Source: Candidatus Dormiibacterota bacterium (GTDB lineage: Bacteria > Chloroflexota > Dormibacteria > Dormibacterales > Dormibacteraceae). From it: DNA of 14,825 nucleotides. Positions 7,638 through 13,700 of the stretch are shown piece after piece. The stretch lies in NCBI GenBank assembly GCA_003151665.1, contig PLYD01000154.1, positions 34,120 through 48,944 on the forward strand, given 5' to 3'. The notes below the pieces were generated by a model. It was given only the letters and a program-made list of their open reading frames with translations. It was not told where the DNA came from and did not search any database. The translations under genes and the position numbers were made by a program. Position 1 is the first letter of the stretch; each line of letters opens with the position of its first letter.

Positions 7638-8347
7638 CTCAACGCGACGATCGCGCCGAACCGGGTGCCGTCCGCGTCGCGCCGGTGGGACGGCAGAAAG
7701 GAGGTTTCTTTCGTGCAGAGCCCGAGCACATGGACCGCCTTGACCCCGGCCTCTTCCAGCTGGGCGCGATTGGCGGCGGCGAGGTCGAGCAAGAAACGGT
7801 CGTCCCTTCCTGGCTTGAGGAAGCGCGTATCGAAACAGGAGGCGACATCCTCCCCCACCTCGTAGCAGCGACCACAGATTCCAGGCCCGATGCCGGCGAG
7901 GATGTTGGCGGGATGCGACCCATACTCATCGGTCATCTTCCGCACGGCATTCGCGGCCACGCCCGCCGCGGTGCCGCGCCATCCCGCGTGCGCGAGCGCA
8001 ACGCAGCGCCGTTGTGGGTCCCAGAGCACGATGGGATAGCAGTCGGCATAAGTCGCGAAAAGGGGCACGTCGCGCCGGTCGGTTACCAGTGCGTCGACTC
8101 CCTGGACCACGCCCCGGGGCTCGTCAACACGCGCGACATCGGCGCCGTGGACAGCGCCCACCACGGTCAGCGCTTGTGAGCCGGTGCCCACTGCCCGAGC
8201 GAAGTCGCGCCGCGAGGCGAGGATCGGTTCTGGGTCGGGGGCATGGCTCAACCCGACGTTCCCGATCAGCAGCGTGGAGAACCCGTGGACCAGGCCCGAT
8301 TCCGATTCGAGCTCTGGAATTTTCAACAGGCGCGAGGCGACGGCCAT
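7634..8347 (-). CDS. pgeF: PgeF/YfiH family multicopper oxidase-like protein (peptidoglycan editing factor or purine nucleoside enzyme)
   Basis: This DUF152/YfiH family (YlmD in Bacillus) has been described as a laccase-like protein, as a purine nucleoside phosphorylase/adenosine deaminase related to LACC1, and as PgeF, which prevents misincorporation of L-Ser into muropeptides. The 237 aa contain the expected metal ligands His67 (VHGADV), Cys103 (YADCYPI) and His120 (AHAGWRGTAAGV), then IGPGICGRCYEVG (153-165), CTKE (211-214) and SHRRDADGTRF (220-230) in place of the common YRR...GR ending. The ATG at 8347 has no clear Shine-Dalgarno sequence; 34 nt separate it from nrdR. Proximity to division and peptidoglycan genes fits the editing-factor role, but the sequence does not distinguish among the proposed activities. 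Confidence 0.92.
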   Translation of the reverse strand: MAVASRLLKIPELESESGLVHGFSTLLIGNVGLSHAPDPEPILASRRDFARAVGTGSQALTVVGAVHGADVARVDEPRGVVQGVDALVTDRRDVPLFATYADCYPIVLWDPQRRCVALAHAGWRGTAAGVAANAVRKMTDEYGSHPANILAGIGPGICGRCYEVGEDVASCFDTRFLKPGRDDRFLLDLAAANRAQLEEAGVKAVHVLGLCTKETSFLPSHRRDADGTRFGAIVALR

Positions 8348-8381
8348 CTCGATTGAGCTTAGAGCGCCGACTGGTGGACGG

Positions 8382-8846
8382 TTAAGCCGGCCGCCGCGAG
8401 CTGAGCACTTGCTCGATCTCCCGTTTGACCTGCTGCAGGTCCATGAACTCTCGGTAGACGGAGGCGAAGCGGATGTAGGCGACCTCGTCGAGGTCGCGCA
8501 GGCGGTCCATCACCATCTCGCCGATCTCCCCGCTAGGGATCTCGACCCGCCCTGATCGCCGCAACTCGGCCTCGATATCGTCGACGATCGCGCGCAGGCG
8601 TTCCGGCGAGATGTCGCGCTTCTCGGTCGCCTTCTTCAGCCCGGTGAACAGCTTCTGAGGATCGAAGTCCTCGCGGCGCCCGTCCTTCTTGGTGACGTAG
8701 AACGGCACCGCCTCGATGCGTTCGTAAGTGGTGAAGCGCTGCCCGCACTGCAGGCACTCACGCCGACGCCTGATCGCCTCTCCGACTTCCGAGTCGCGAG
8801 AGTCGACCACCTTCAGGTCGTGATGTCCGCAGTACGGGCAGCGCAA
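8382..8846 (-). CDS. nrdR: Transcriptional repressor NrdR
   Basis: NrdR represses ribonucleotide reductase operons in response to ATP/dATP. The 154 aa show the N-terminal zinc ribbon with Cys3, Cys6, Cys31 and Cys34, the motif VVDSRDSEVGEAIRRRREC (13-31) and QRFTTYER (36-43), followed by the ATP-cone (about 48-138) with VTKKDGRREDFD (51-62) and IRFASVYREF (125-134). The start must be TTG at 8846, because the first zinc Cys is at residue 3. The gene begins 16 nt after ftsZ, so it should be cotranscribed with it, linking a dNTP-supply regulator to division gene expression. No ribonucleotide reductase gene and no obvious NrdR box was seen in the window. Confidence 0.96.
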   Translation of the reverse strand: MRCPYCGHHDLKVVDSRDSEVGEAIRRRRECLQCGQRFTTYERIEAVPFYVTKKDGRREDFDPQKLFTGLKKATEKRDISPERLRAIVDDIEAELRRSGRVEIPSGEIGEMVMDRLRDLDEVAYIRFASVYREFMDLQQVKREIEQVLSSRRPA

Positions 8847-8862
8847 TGTGCTCTATCTATTC

Positions 8863-9930
8863 CTACATCCGGTTGCGGAGAAACGCTGGGATGTTGATGT
8901 CGCTCAGCTCGTCGGCGCCGAACTCAGGCCGCTCGCGCTCGAGCGCCCTGCGCTGCGTGTCGTGCCGCACCTCGGTCGAGCTCTTGGCACCGAACCCGGT
9001 GGCGATGACCGTGATCTTGATCTCGCCCTGCATCGTGTCGTCGCGCACGACGCCGAAAATGATGTTGGCACTGGGGTCGGCCGCCGCGCGAACGATCTCG
9101 GCTGCCTTCTGCACCTCTTGAAGGGTGATGTCCTTGCCCGCGGTGATGTTGAAGAGGATGCCCTTCGCCCCGTCGATTGAGGTCTCCAGTAGCGGGCTCG
9201 ACACGGCCTGCTTGGCGGCATCCTCGGCGCGGTTGTCGCCAGCGCCGTGTCCGATGCCCATCAGGGCCTCACCGGCGTTTTCCATGATCGCCTTCACGTC
9301 CGCGAAGTCGAGGTTGATGACGCCGGGGTTGGTGACGAGGTCGGAGATGCCCTGCACGCCCTGGCGCAGGACGTCGTCCGCCATGCGGAAGGCCTCCTCG
9401 AGGGTCGTCTTCGAGTTGGCGACCTGAGCCAGCCGGTCGTTCGGGATGACGATGAGCGCGTCGACCTGGCTGCGGAGCGACTTGATGCCCTCCTCGGCGG
9501 TCTCGTTGCGCACGCGACCTTCAAACGCAAAGGGACGCGTTACCACGCCGATGGTCAGCGCGCCTGATTCCTTGGCCAGCTGCGCGACGATCGCTGCTGA
9601 ACCGGTGCCGGTGCCGCCGCCCATGCCGGCGGTGATGAACACCATGTCGGAGTCCTGAACGACCGCCGAAAGCTCTGTCCTGCTCTCGTCAGCCGCGTCG
9701 CGACCGCGCGTCCAGTCGCCGCCGGCACCCAGGCCACGAGTGATCTTGTTCCCCATGTGGACCTTGACGTCGGCCTGGCAGCGCTCCAGCGCCTGCTTGT
9801 CGGTGTTGACGGCGATGAACTCGACTTTCAGCGCTTTCGAGATCATTCGGTTGACCGCGTTTCCGCCGCCGCCGCCGCAGCCCACGACCTTGATGCGGGC
9901 CCGCCCTTCGTGCAACAGACTTTCTTTCAC
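8863..9930 (-). CDS. ftsZ: Cell division protein FtsZ
   Basis: FtsZ is the tubulin-like GTPase that forms the cytokinetic ring. The 355 aa begin with a short N-terminal segment, then VVGCGGGGGNAVNRM (15-29), the tubulin signature GGGTGTG (104-110), TRPFAFEG (131-138), and the T7 loop NLDFADVK (206-213), which completes the GTPase site of the neighbouring subunit. The disordered linker is very short, and the conserved C-terminal peptide DINIPAFLRNRM (344-355) should bind FtsA and other partners. The T3 loop is unusual, GAGGDWTRG (68-76), where most FtsZ have Asn-Pro or Asp-Pro. The start is GTG at 9930 with a perfect AGGAGG 5 nt upstream, the best ribosome-binding site in the window and consistent with high expression. 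It follows ftsA by 70 nt. Confidence 0.98.
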   Translation of the reverse strand: MKESLLHEGRARIKVVGCGGGGGNAVNRMISKALKVEFIAVNTDKQALERCQADVKVHMGNKITRGLGAGGDWTRGRDAADESRTELSAVVQDSDMVFITAGMGGGTGTGSAAIVAQLAKESGALTIGVVTRPFAFEGRVRNETAEEGIKSLRSQVDALIVIPNDRLAQVANSKTTLEEAFRMADDVLRQGVQGISDLVTNPGVINLDFADVKAIMENAGEALMGIGHGAGDNRAEDAAKQAVSSPLLETSIDGAKGILFNITAGKDITLQEVQKAAEIVRAAADPSANIIFGVVRDDTMQGEIKITVIATGFGAKSSTEVRHDTQRRALERERPEFGADELSDINIPAFLRNRM

Positions 9931-9935
9931 AACTT

Positions 9936-9941
9936 CCTCCT
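9936..9941 (-). promoter_or_regulatory. Strong Shine-Dalgarno sequence of ftsZ
   Basis: The minus strand reads AGGAGG five bases before the GTG start of ftsZ. It fixes that GTG as the start and contrasts with most other genes here, which lack a recognisable site and abut or overlap the preceding gene. Confidence 0.85.
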
Positions 9942-10000
9942 GGTTTTCTTGTCCTTTTGACTTGGCTATGGCGAGCTCAAGCTGGTTTCGGGTCTCTTCT

Positions 10001-11236
10001 CTAGAAAAAATCTCGCAGCCACCTCACTGTTTTTTGATAGGTCAAGCCGATGGTCACCGGCTGCCGCGCGCTGGCGTAACCGCGGGCGGGGGCACGCGAT
10101 CCCCACTTGACAAGGCCGACCGCCACTGCAAACGACGGCCCCTGCGCGCGGTCGGCGAGACCGGCCGTGCCGAGTGGTTGGCCGAGGCGTACCGAGGCGT
10201 CGAACACGGCTTGCGCCGCATCGGTGGTGCCCATGAGGCGGGAGCCTCCGCCCGTCACGACCACGCCGGCCGGTAGGAGGCCGTCGAAGCCGCTCTTGCG
10301 GACTTCCTCGCGCGCCATCTGGAAGATCTCCTGCATACGGGGGCCGATGATCTCGGCCAGGAAGCGGCGCGGCAGGGCCTGGATGCGGTCTCCGCCAACC
10401 TGGCGGACCTCGACCTTTTCGCCGTGGTCGATGACGTCGGGGAGCGTGTGGCCGTAATTCAGCTTCAGGCTTTCTGCTTCGTCGAGGGTGGTGCGCAGGC
10501 CGATGGCGATGTCGCTGGTCACGTGGTTGCCACCGATCGGCAGCACGGCGAGGTGGCGCGCTGAGCCCTCGTTGTAGACGACGACGGCGGTCGTGCCAGC
10601 GCCGATCTCGACGAGGCAGACGCCCAGGTCGATCTCTTGCGGGGTGAGGACGCCTTCGCCCGCGGCGAGGCCAGCGCAGACGACGTCTTCGATGTCGAAG
10701 CCGGCGCCGTGGACGCACTTGATCACGTTTTGCACCGCGGTCTGGGCGCCCGTGATGATGTTGGTTTCGACCTCGAGGCGGTGGCCCGTCATACCCACGG
10801 CGTCGCGCACGCCGTCCTGGCCGTCCACGGTGTAGGCGCGGGGGATCACGTGGATCACCTGGCGGTCGGAGGCGACGCTGATCGCGCGGGAGGCCTCGAC
10901 CACGCGGTGCACGTCTTCCTCGCCGATCTCGTGGTCGGGGCGTGCGACGGCGACGACGCCTGTCGAGTTCTGGGACGTAAGGTGGCCGCCCGCGAGGGAG
11001 ACGACCACGGATTCGATGCGCTGGCCGGCCATGCGCTCGGCGGCCACGGCGGCTGCCTGGATGGAGGCGATGGTTTTTTCGAGGTTGATCACGACGCCCT
11101 TGCGCAGGCCGTCGGAGGGGGCCTCGCCGACACCGATGATGTTGAGGGGGGCGCCGGGGTCGTCAGATTCGGCGATGACCACGGCGACGCGGCTCGTGCC
11201 GAGGTCTAGGCCGACGGTGCGCTTCCGCCGTGACAA
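10001..11236 (-). CDS. ftsA: Cell division protein FtsA
   Basis: FtsA is the actin-like ATPase that tethers FtsZ to the membrane. From TTG at 11236 it is 411 aa: phosphate-1 loop GLDLGTSRVAV (9-19), the 1C subdomain (about 80-160), the phosphate-2 loop IGAGTTAVVV (211-220), the adenosine loop VVVTGGGSRL (325-334), and a terminal amphipathic segment KTVRWLRDFF (402-411) that should be the membrane-targeting helix. The phosphate-2 loop has Glu210 and Ala217 where many FtsA proteins have Asp. The frame is open for another 71 codons upstream, but that stretch contains the proposed promoter and does not resemble FtsA, so TTG 11236 is preferred. An AGGAGG lies 14 nt before it, farther than usual. 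ftsZ follows directly. Confidence 0.95.
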   Translation of the reverse strand: MSRRKRTVGLDLGTSRVAVVIAESDDPGAPLNIIGVGEAPSDGLRKGVVINLEKTIASIQAAAVAAERMAGQRIESVVVSLAGGHLTSQNSTGVVAVARPDHEIGEEDVHRVVEASRAISVASDRQVIHVIPRAYTVDGQDGVRDAVGMTGHRLEVETNIITGAQTAVQNVIKCVHGAGFDIEDVVCAGLAAGEGVLTPQEIDLGVCLVEIGAGTTAVVVYNEGSARHLAVLPIGGNHVTSDIAIGLRTTLDEAESLKLNYGHTLPDVIDHGEKVEVRQVGGDRIQALPRRFLAEIIGPRMQEIFQMAREEVRKSGFDGLLPAGVVVTGGGSRLMGTTDAAQAVFDASVRLGQPLGTAGLADRAQGPSFAVAVGLVKWGSRAPARGYASARQPVTIGLTYQKTVRWLRDFF

Positions 11237-11250
11237 AGGTGGTTGTGGTG

Positions 11251-11256
11251 CCTCCT
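11251..11256 (-). promoter_or_regulatory. Possible ftsA ribosome-binding site
   Basis: The minus strand has AGGAGG here, but it is 14 nt from the TTG start of ftsA, longer than the usual 5-10 nt. No ATG, GTG or TTG occurs at a better distance in any useful frame, so it either acts at long spacing or is coincidental. Confidence 0.4.
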
Positions 11257-11296
11257 GGCTGGAACGTGGGCTGGAACTGGGGGCGGGCTGCCGTGG

Positions 11297-11302
11297 ATTA
11301 TA
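11297..11302 (-). promoter_or_regulatory. Putative -10 element (TATAAT) for ftsA-ftsZ
   Basis: A perfect consensus -10 hexamer lies on the minus strand in GC-rich surroundings, about 60 nt upstream of the ftsA start. No good TTGACA-like -35 box is seen 16-18 nt upstream, and there is no extended TG motif. Activation by a factor binding the adjacent direct repeats would be one explanation for the missing -35. Confidence 0.5.
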
Positions 11303-11332
11303 TCGGCTCCTGGGACGTCTGCGGACTAGATT

Positions 11333-11375
11333 TTGTGGGTCGGGGATTGGAAAGCGGCACGCCTTGTGGGTCGGG
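11333..11375 (-). repeat. Exact 12-nt direct repeat (two copies) upstream of ftsA
   Basis: The minus-strand word CCCGACCCACAA occurs at 11375-11364 and again at 11344-11333, 31 nt apart, about three helical turns. Both copies lie just upstream of the TATAAT. On the plus strand they read TTGTGGGTCGGG, which shares a GGTCG core with the 23-nt repeats on the opposite strand. Confidence 0.6.
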
Positions 11376-11384
11376 CGCTCGCCG

Positions 11385-11451
11385 GCGATACGACCAAAAG
11401 GGCACGATTGGACTAGCGGATGCCCCCTGCGATGCGACCAAATTTGCACGA
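11385..11451 (-). repeat. Imperfect 23-nt direct repeat (two copies) upstream of ftsA
   Basis: Copies at 11451-11429 and 11407-11385 on the minus strand share 19 of 23 positions: TCGTGC, three variable bases, TTTGGTCG, one variable base, ATCGC. They start 44 nt apart, about four helical turns, as expected for cooperative binding sites on one DNA face. No known operator was recognised. Confidence 0.6.
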
Positions 11452-11479
11452 ATCACAGGGGCTGCTGGCCTACCGTGGA

Positions 11480-11812
11480 CTACAAGTAGTGCCGGCGGAT
11501 CGCTCCCAGGTTGTTGAAGATCCTGACTCCGAACGCGACTATCGCGGCGATCGATAGGTCGACGCCCAGCTTGTCGCCGAAGTAGGTCAGGCCGCCCGCC
11601 AGCGTCATGTTTGTGATCAAACCGCTGAAGAACACTCTCGGCTCGAACGTCCCCGCGATGTATGCCTTGAACGCGCCGAAGATCGAGTCGAGCGCCGCCA
11701 GCAAGGCGACTGCGGTGTAGCGCGCATAGGTGATCGGGATGGTAACCGGCGACAGCAGCCCGATGAGGACCCCAAGGATCGCGAACACGACCGCGACGAC
11801 AATTACTTGCAT
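11480..11812 (-). CDS. sbp: DUF1290 'small basic protein' family membrane protein (Sbp)
   Basis: This 110 aa protein matches the small basic protein family (Pfam DUF1290) encoded between divIB/ftsQ and ftsA in Bacillus and many other Gram-positive-type bacteria; its function is unknown. Visible are three to four membrane segments (about 1-21, 33-50, 60-78 and 85-103), the conserved VALLAALDSIFGAFKAYI (35-52), and the C-terminal block DLSIAAIVAFGVRIFNNLGAI (85-105) followed by RRHYL. The start is ATG at 11812, where family homology begins; the longer open frame upstream is read through ftsQ and is not homologous. The gene overlaps the end of ftsQ by 10 nt. The DUF881 genes (ylxW and ylxX) that often accompany sbp in Firmicutes are absent. 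Confidence 0.92.
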   Translation of the reverse strand: MQVIVVAVVFAILGVLIGLLSPVTIPITYARYTAVALLAALDSIFGAFKAYIAGTFEPRVFFSGLITNMTLAGGLTYFGDKLGVDLSIAAIVAFGVRIFNNLGAIRRHYL

Positions 11813-12750
11813 ATCGGCGACGGTGATGGTGAAGGCAATGGTCGCGGGGTTGCGCCCGGCGACGGTGATGGCGTCGGTGGGTTCAGCCTGGACCGGAATC
11901 CGACCGCCGGCTCGGCGGGGTTCATCACGTTGACATACTCCAGGTCCGTCGAGTTGTAGTTGACATTGCCTCGTCCCTGGATCGCTTTCAATGCGGCCAC
12001 CTTGTCGCGCAGTGTCACGAACTCTTCCGGCGTCAACACGCGGCCAAAGTAGACCTTCCAGCCACGTTTGGCGATCAGTGTCAGGTTGCCGCACGAGTCG
12101 AAGATGAATCCCGACACCTGCTGCCCCAACAGGGCTGGAAAGCCTCGCTGCATATTGACCAGCGCGGTCAACAGCACCTGTTCGACGGGCCTCGACCCCA
12201 CCTTCGGGTCAGCCCCGCTCGGCCCCTGCACATCGACCAGCCCGGCTGCCGACGGAGCCGGAGCAAGAATGACCGCCTGGTCCGACATCAGGAACAGCGA
12301 CGTGTTGGTGCCCGAGTGGTAGACCGCAACAGGCTGCCACTCGCTGATCTCAACGAGCACGCTGCCCGGCAGTTGTGGGATGACGGTGGCGCCTTGCACC
12401 CACGTCTGGTTGAGCAGCTTGAGACGGTCCGCCTCCGCGTCGACCGACAGCACTGAGGCGCCCCCTCCAAGCCCTGCCATCTGCGTGATCTTCGCGCTCG
12501 TTAGGTGCTGCGCACCGGTGACCTGCACCGTCGTCACCGACAGGGCAGGCCCAAACCACAGCCATCCCAGCACCGCGCACAGCGCGACCGCGACGCCCAT
12601 CGCGACAGCCCGTCGCGTCCAGTGAACGTCCGGCTCGCGCAAAGACTTCTCCGACCTCGTCCAGAGCTGGCCCTTCAGCGGTTCGCTCGCTTCCAGGTCG
12701 CGCCGCCACCCAACCCGAGGCAATATCGACCGGCGCCGTCTCAGCTTCAT
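11803..12750 (-). CDS. ftsQ: Cell division protein FtsQ/DivIB
   Basis: FtsQ (DivIB) is a bitopic membrane protein of the divisome that recruits and regulates FtsB, FtsL and FtsW-FtsI. The 315 aa show a basic cytoplasmic N-terminus (MKLRRRRSILPR), a single transmembrane helix at about 47-67, a POTRA domain (about 71-140: LSVTTVQVTGAQHLTSAKI...ISEWQPVAVY), and the beta FtsQ domain (about 141-285). The last 26 residues (290-315) are a Pro/Ser-rich low-complexity tail ending in SPSPSPICK, which would face the cell exterior. The ATG at 12750 overlaps the ddl stop as ATGA, and a GC-rich hairpin sits just before it. The end overlaps the DUF1290 gene by 10 nt. Confidence 0.95.
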   Translation of the reverse strand: MKLRRRRSILPRVGWRRDLEASEPLKGQLWTRSEKSLREPDVHWTRRAVAMGVAVALCAVLGWLWFGPALSVTTVQVTGAQHLTSAKITQMAGLGGGASVLSVDAEADRLKLLNQTWVQGATVIPQLPGSVLVEISEWQPVAVYHSGTNTSLFLMSDQAVILAPAPSAAGLVDVQGPSGADPKVGSRPVEQVLLTALVNMQRGFPALLGQQVSGFIFDSCGNLTLIAKRGWKVYFGRVLTPEEFVTLRDKVAALKAIQGRGNVNYNSTDLEYVNVMNPAEPAVGFRSRLNPPTPSPSPGATPRPLPSPSPSPICK

Positions 12751-13700
12751 GAGGTGGGCGGTCCCACCCGATTCGCCTGGCGCTGAATCGCGTGGTCGAC
12801 GAGGCGCTGGCAGAGCTGATCGAACGCCACCCCACCCACCCGCGCGGCATCCGGCAGCAACGACAGCTCGGTGAGCCCCGGCACTGTATTGACCTCGAGA
12901 ATCCACGGCGTGCCCTTGGCGTCCACGATGATGTCGACTCGCGCCATCCCCGCGCAGCCCAGCACGACGAACGCTCGTCCGGCCGAGTCGGCCGACGTGG
13001 CACGAGCGCGCTCCTCGATGCGTGCCGGAATGATGTGGTGCGATTTGCCGGCCGTGTACTTCGCGTCGTAGTCGTACGTCGGGTTGTCGCTCACGATCTC
13101 GAGCGTCGGCAAAACCTGCACCTCGGGTGTCGCCAGCACCCCGACGGTGATCTCGGTCCCGACCACAAATCTCTGCACGAGGACGCGGCGGTCGTAGCGC
13201 GCGGCCAGCGCCAGGCCGCTCGCGCACTCGTCGACGTCCTTGGCGATCGTCAGCCCGATCGTGGAACCCTCGCGCACCGGCTTCACCACGATCGGCAAGC
13301 CAAACCTCGAAACCAGACGCTCGACGACCTCGGGCGCAACGCCTTCCTTGATCTCCAGCTCTTCGAAGTCCGGGATGTGCAAACCAGCCCCGGCCATGAC
13401 CGAGTTCGCGCGCGACTTGTCCATGCAAAGCGCGGATGCCAGAATTCCCGACCCGGTGTAAGGAATCCCGAGCAGCTCGAGCATCCCCTGCACCGCGCCG
13501 TCCTCGCCAAGCCGCCCATGCAGTGCGTTGAAGACGCAGGCGAAGCCCCCATCGCGAAGCGTGTCCCAGGTGGTCGCGTCGAGGTCGACGCCGACGACCT
13601 CGTGGCCCAGACCCCGCAGCGCCTCCTCGACCTGGGCACCCGACCGAAGCGACACCTCGCGCTCCGCGGACCTGCCCCCGCGCAGCACTGCGAGCTTCAT
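12747..13700 (-). CDS. ddl: D-alanine--D-alanine ligase
   Basis: Ddl joins two D-Ala with ATP to make the peptidoglycan terminal dipeptide. The 317 aa ATP-grasp protein shows GGRSAEREVSLRSG (8-21) with Glu15, HGRLGEDGAVQG (61-72), YTGSG (81-85), MDK (93-95), VVKPVREGSTIGLT (138-151) with Ser146, the omega loop TYDYDAKY (208-215), and ARVDI (253-257) with EVNTVPGLT (269-277) for magnesium and product. Tyr215 corresponds to E. coli Tyr216, which is Phe in D-Ala-D-Lac ligases, so normal vancomycin-susceptible D-Ala-D-Ala is expected. The start chosen is ATG 13700, which overlaps the murB stop as ATGA; a GTG two codons upstream is also possible. Confidence 0.97.
   Translation of the reverse strand: MKLAVLRGGRSAEREVSLRSGAQVEEALRGLGHEVVGVDLDATTWDTLRDGGFACVFNALHGRLGEDGAVQGMLELLGIPYTGSGILASALCMDKSRANSVMAGAGLHIPDFEELEIKEGVAPEVVERLVSRFGLPIVVKPVREGSTIGLTIAKDVDECASGLALAARYDRRVLVQRFVVGTEITVGVLATPEVQVLPTLEIVSDNPTYDYDAKYTAGKSHHIIPARIEERARATSADSAGRAFVVLGCAGMARVDIIVDAKGTPWILEVNTVPGLTELSLLPDAARVGGVAFDQLCQRLVDHAIQRQANRVGPPTS
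12753..12768 (-). promoter_or_regulatory. Hairpin immediately upstream of the ftsQ start
   Basis: On the minus strand GGTGGG and CCCACC form a perfect 6-bp stem around a four-base loop, ending 2 nt before the ftsQ ATG and lying within the last codons of ddl. In mRNA it would cover the ribosome-binding region of ftsQ, so ribosomes finishing ddl would be needed to open it. The coupling role is inferred. Confidence 0.4.

Larger units (their letters stand above)
11237..11479 (-). promoter_or_regulatory. ftsA upstream control region
   Basis: At 243 nt this is the longest stretch without a gene. It is visibly less GC-rich than its surroundings. On the minus strand it holds a TATAAT hexamer, an imperfect 23-nt direct repeat, an exact 12-nt direct repeat, and short TAGTCC words at 11482 (overlapping the preceding stop codon), 11415 and 11328. 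No tRNA, terminator hairpin or conserved small ORF was found in it. Its place before ftsA-ftsZ suggests it is the promoter and operator region for division gene expression; that role is inferred. Confidence 0.55.

Noticed and set aside
11333..11375. MraZ binding boxes (GTGGG words) before ftsA
   Set aside because: MraZ sites are short repeats with about a 10-nt period near mraZ; the two words here are 31 nt apart and no mraZ is present.
11237..11449. N-terminal extension of FtsA by 71 codons
   Set aside because: It has no FtsA homology, is Arg/Pro/Ser-rich, is less GC-rich, and contains a TATAAT and repeats; the conserved FtsA start lies at 11236.
11230..11517. Small protein on the plus strand opposite the ftsA control region
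   Set aside because: It has no Shine-Dalgarno sequence or homology and overlaps the start of ftsA and the end of the DUF1290 gene; it appears to be a chance open frame.
11813..12094. Extension of the DUF1290 protein upstream to 12094
   Set aside because: It is ftsQ read out of frame; family homology starts at ATG 11812.
12751..13428. Long upstream extension of ftsQ through ddl
   Set aside because: It is ddl read in another frame; FtsQ begins at ATG 12750 with its basic cytoplasmic N-terminus.
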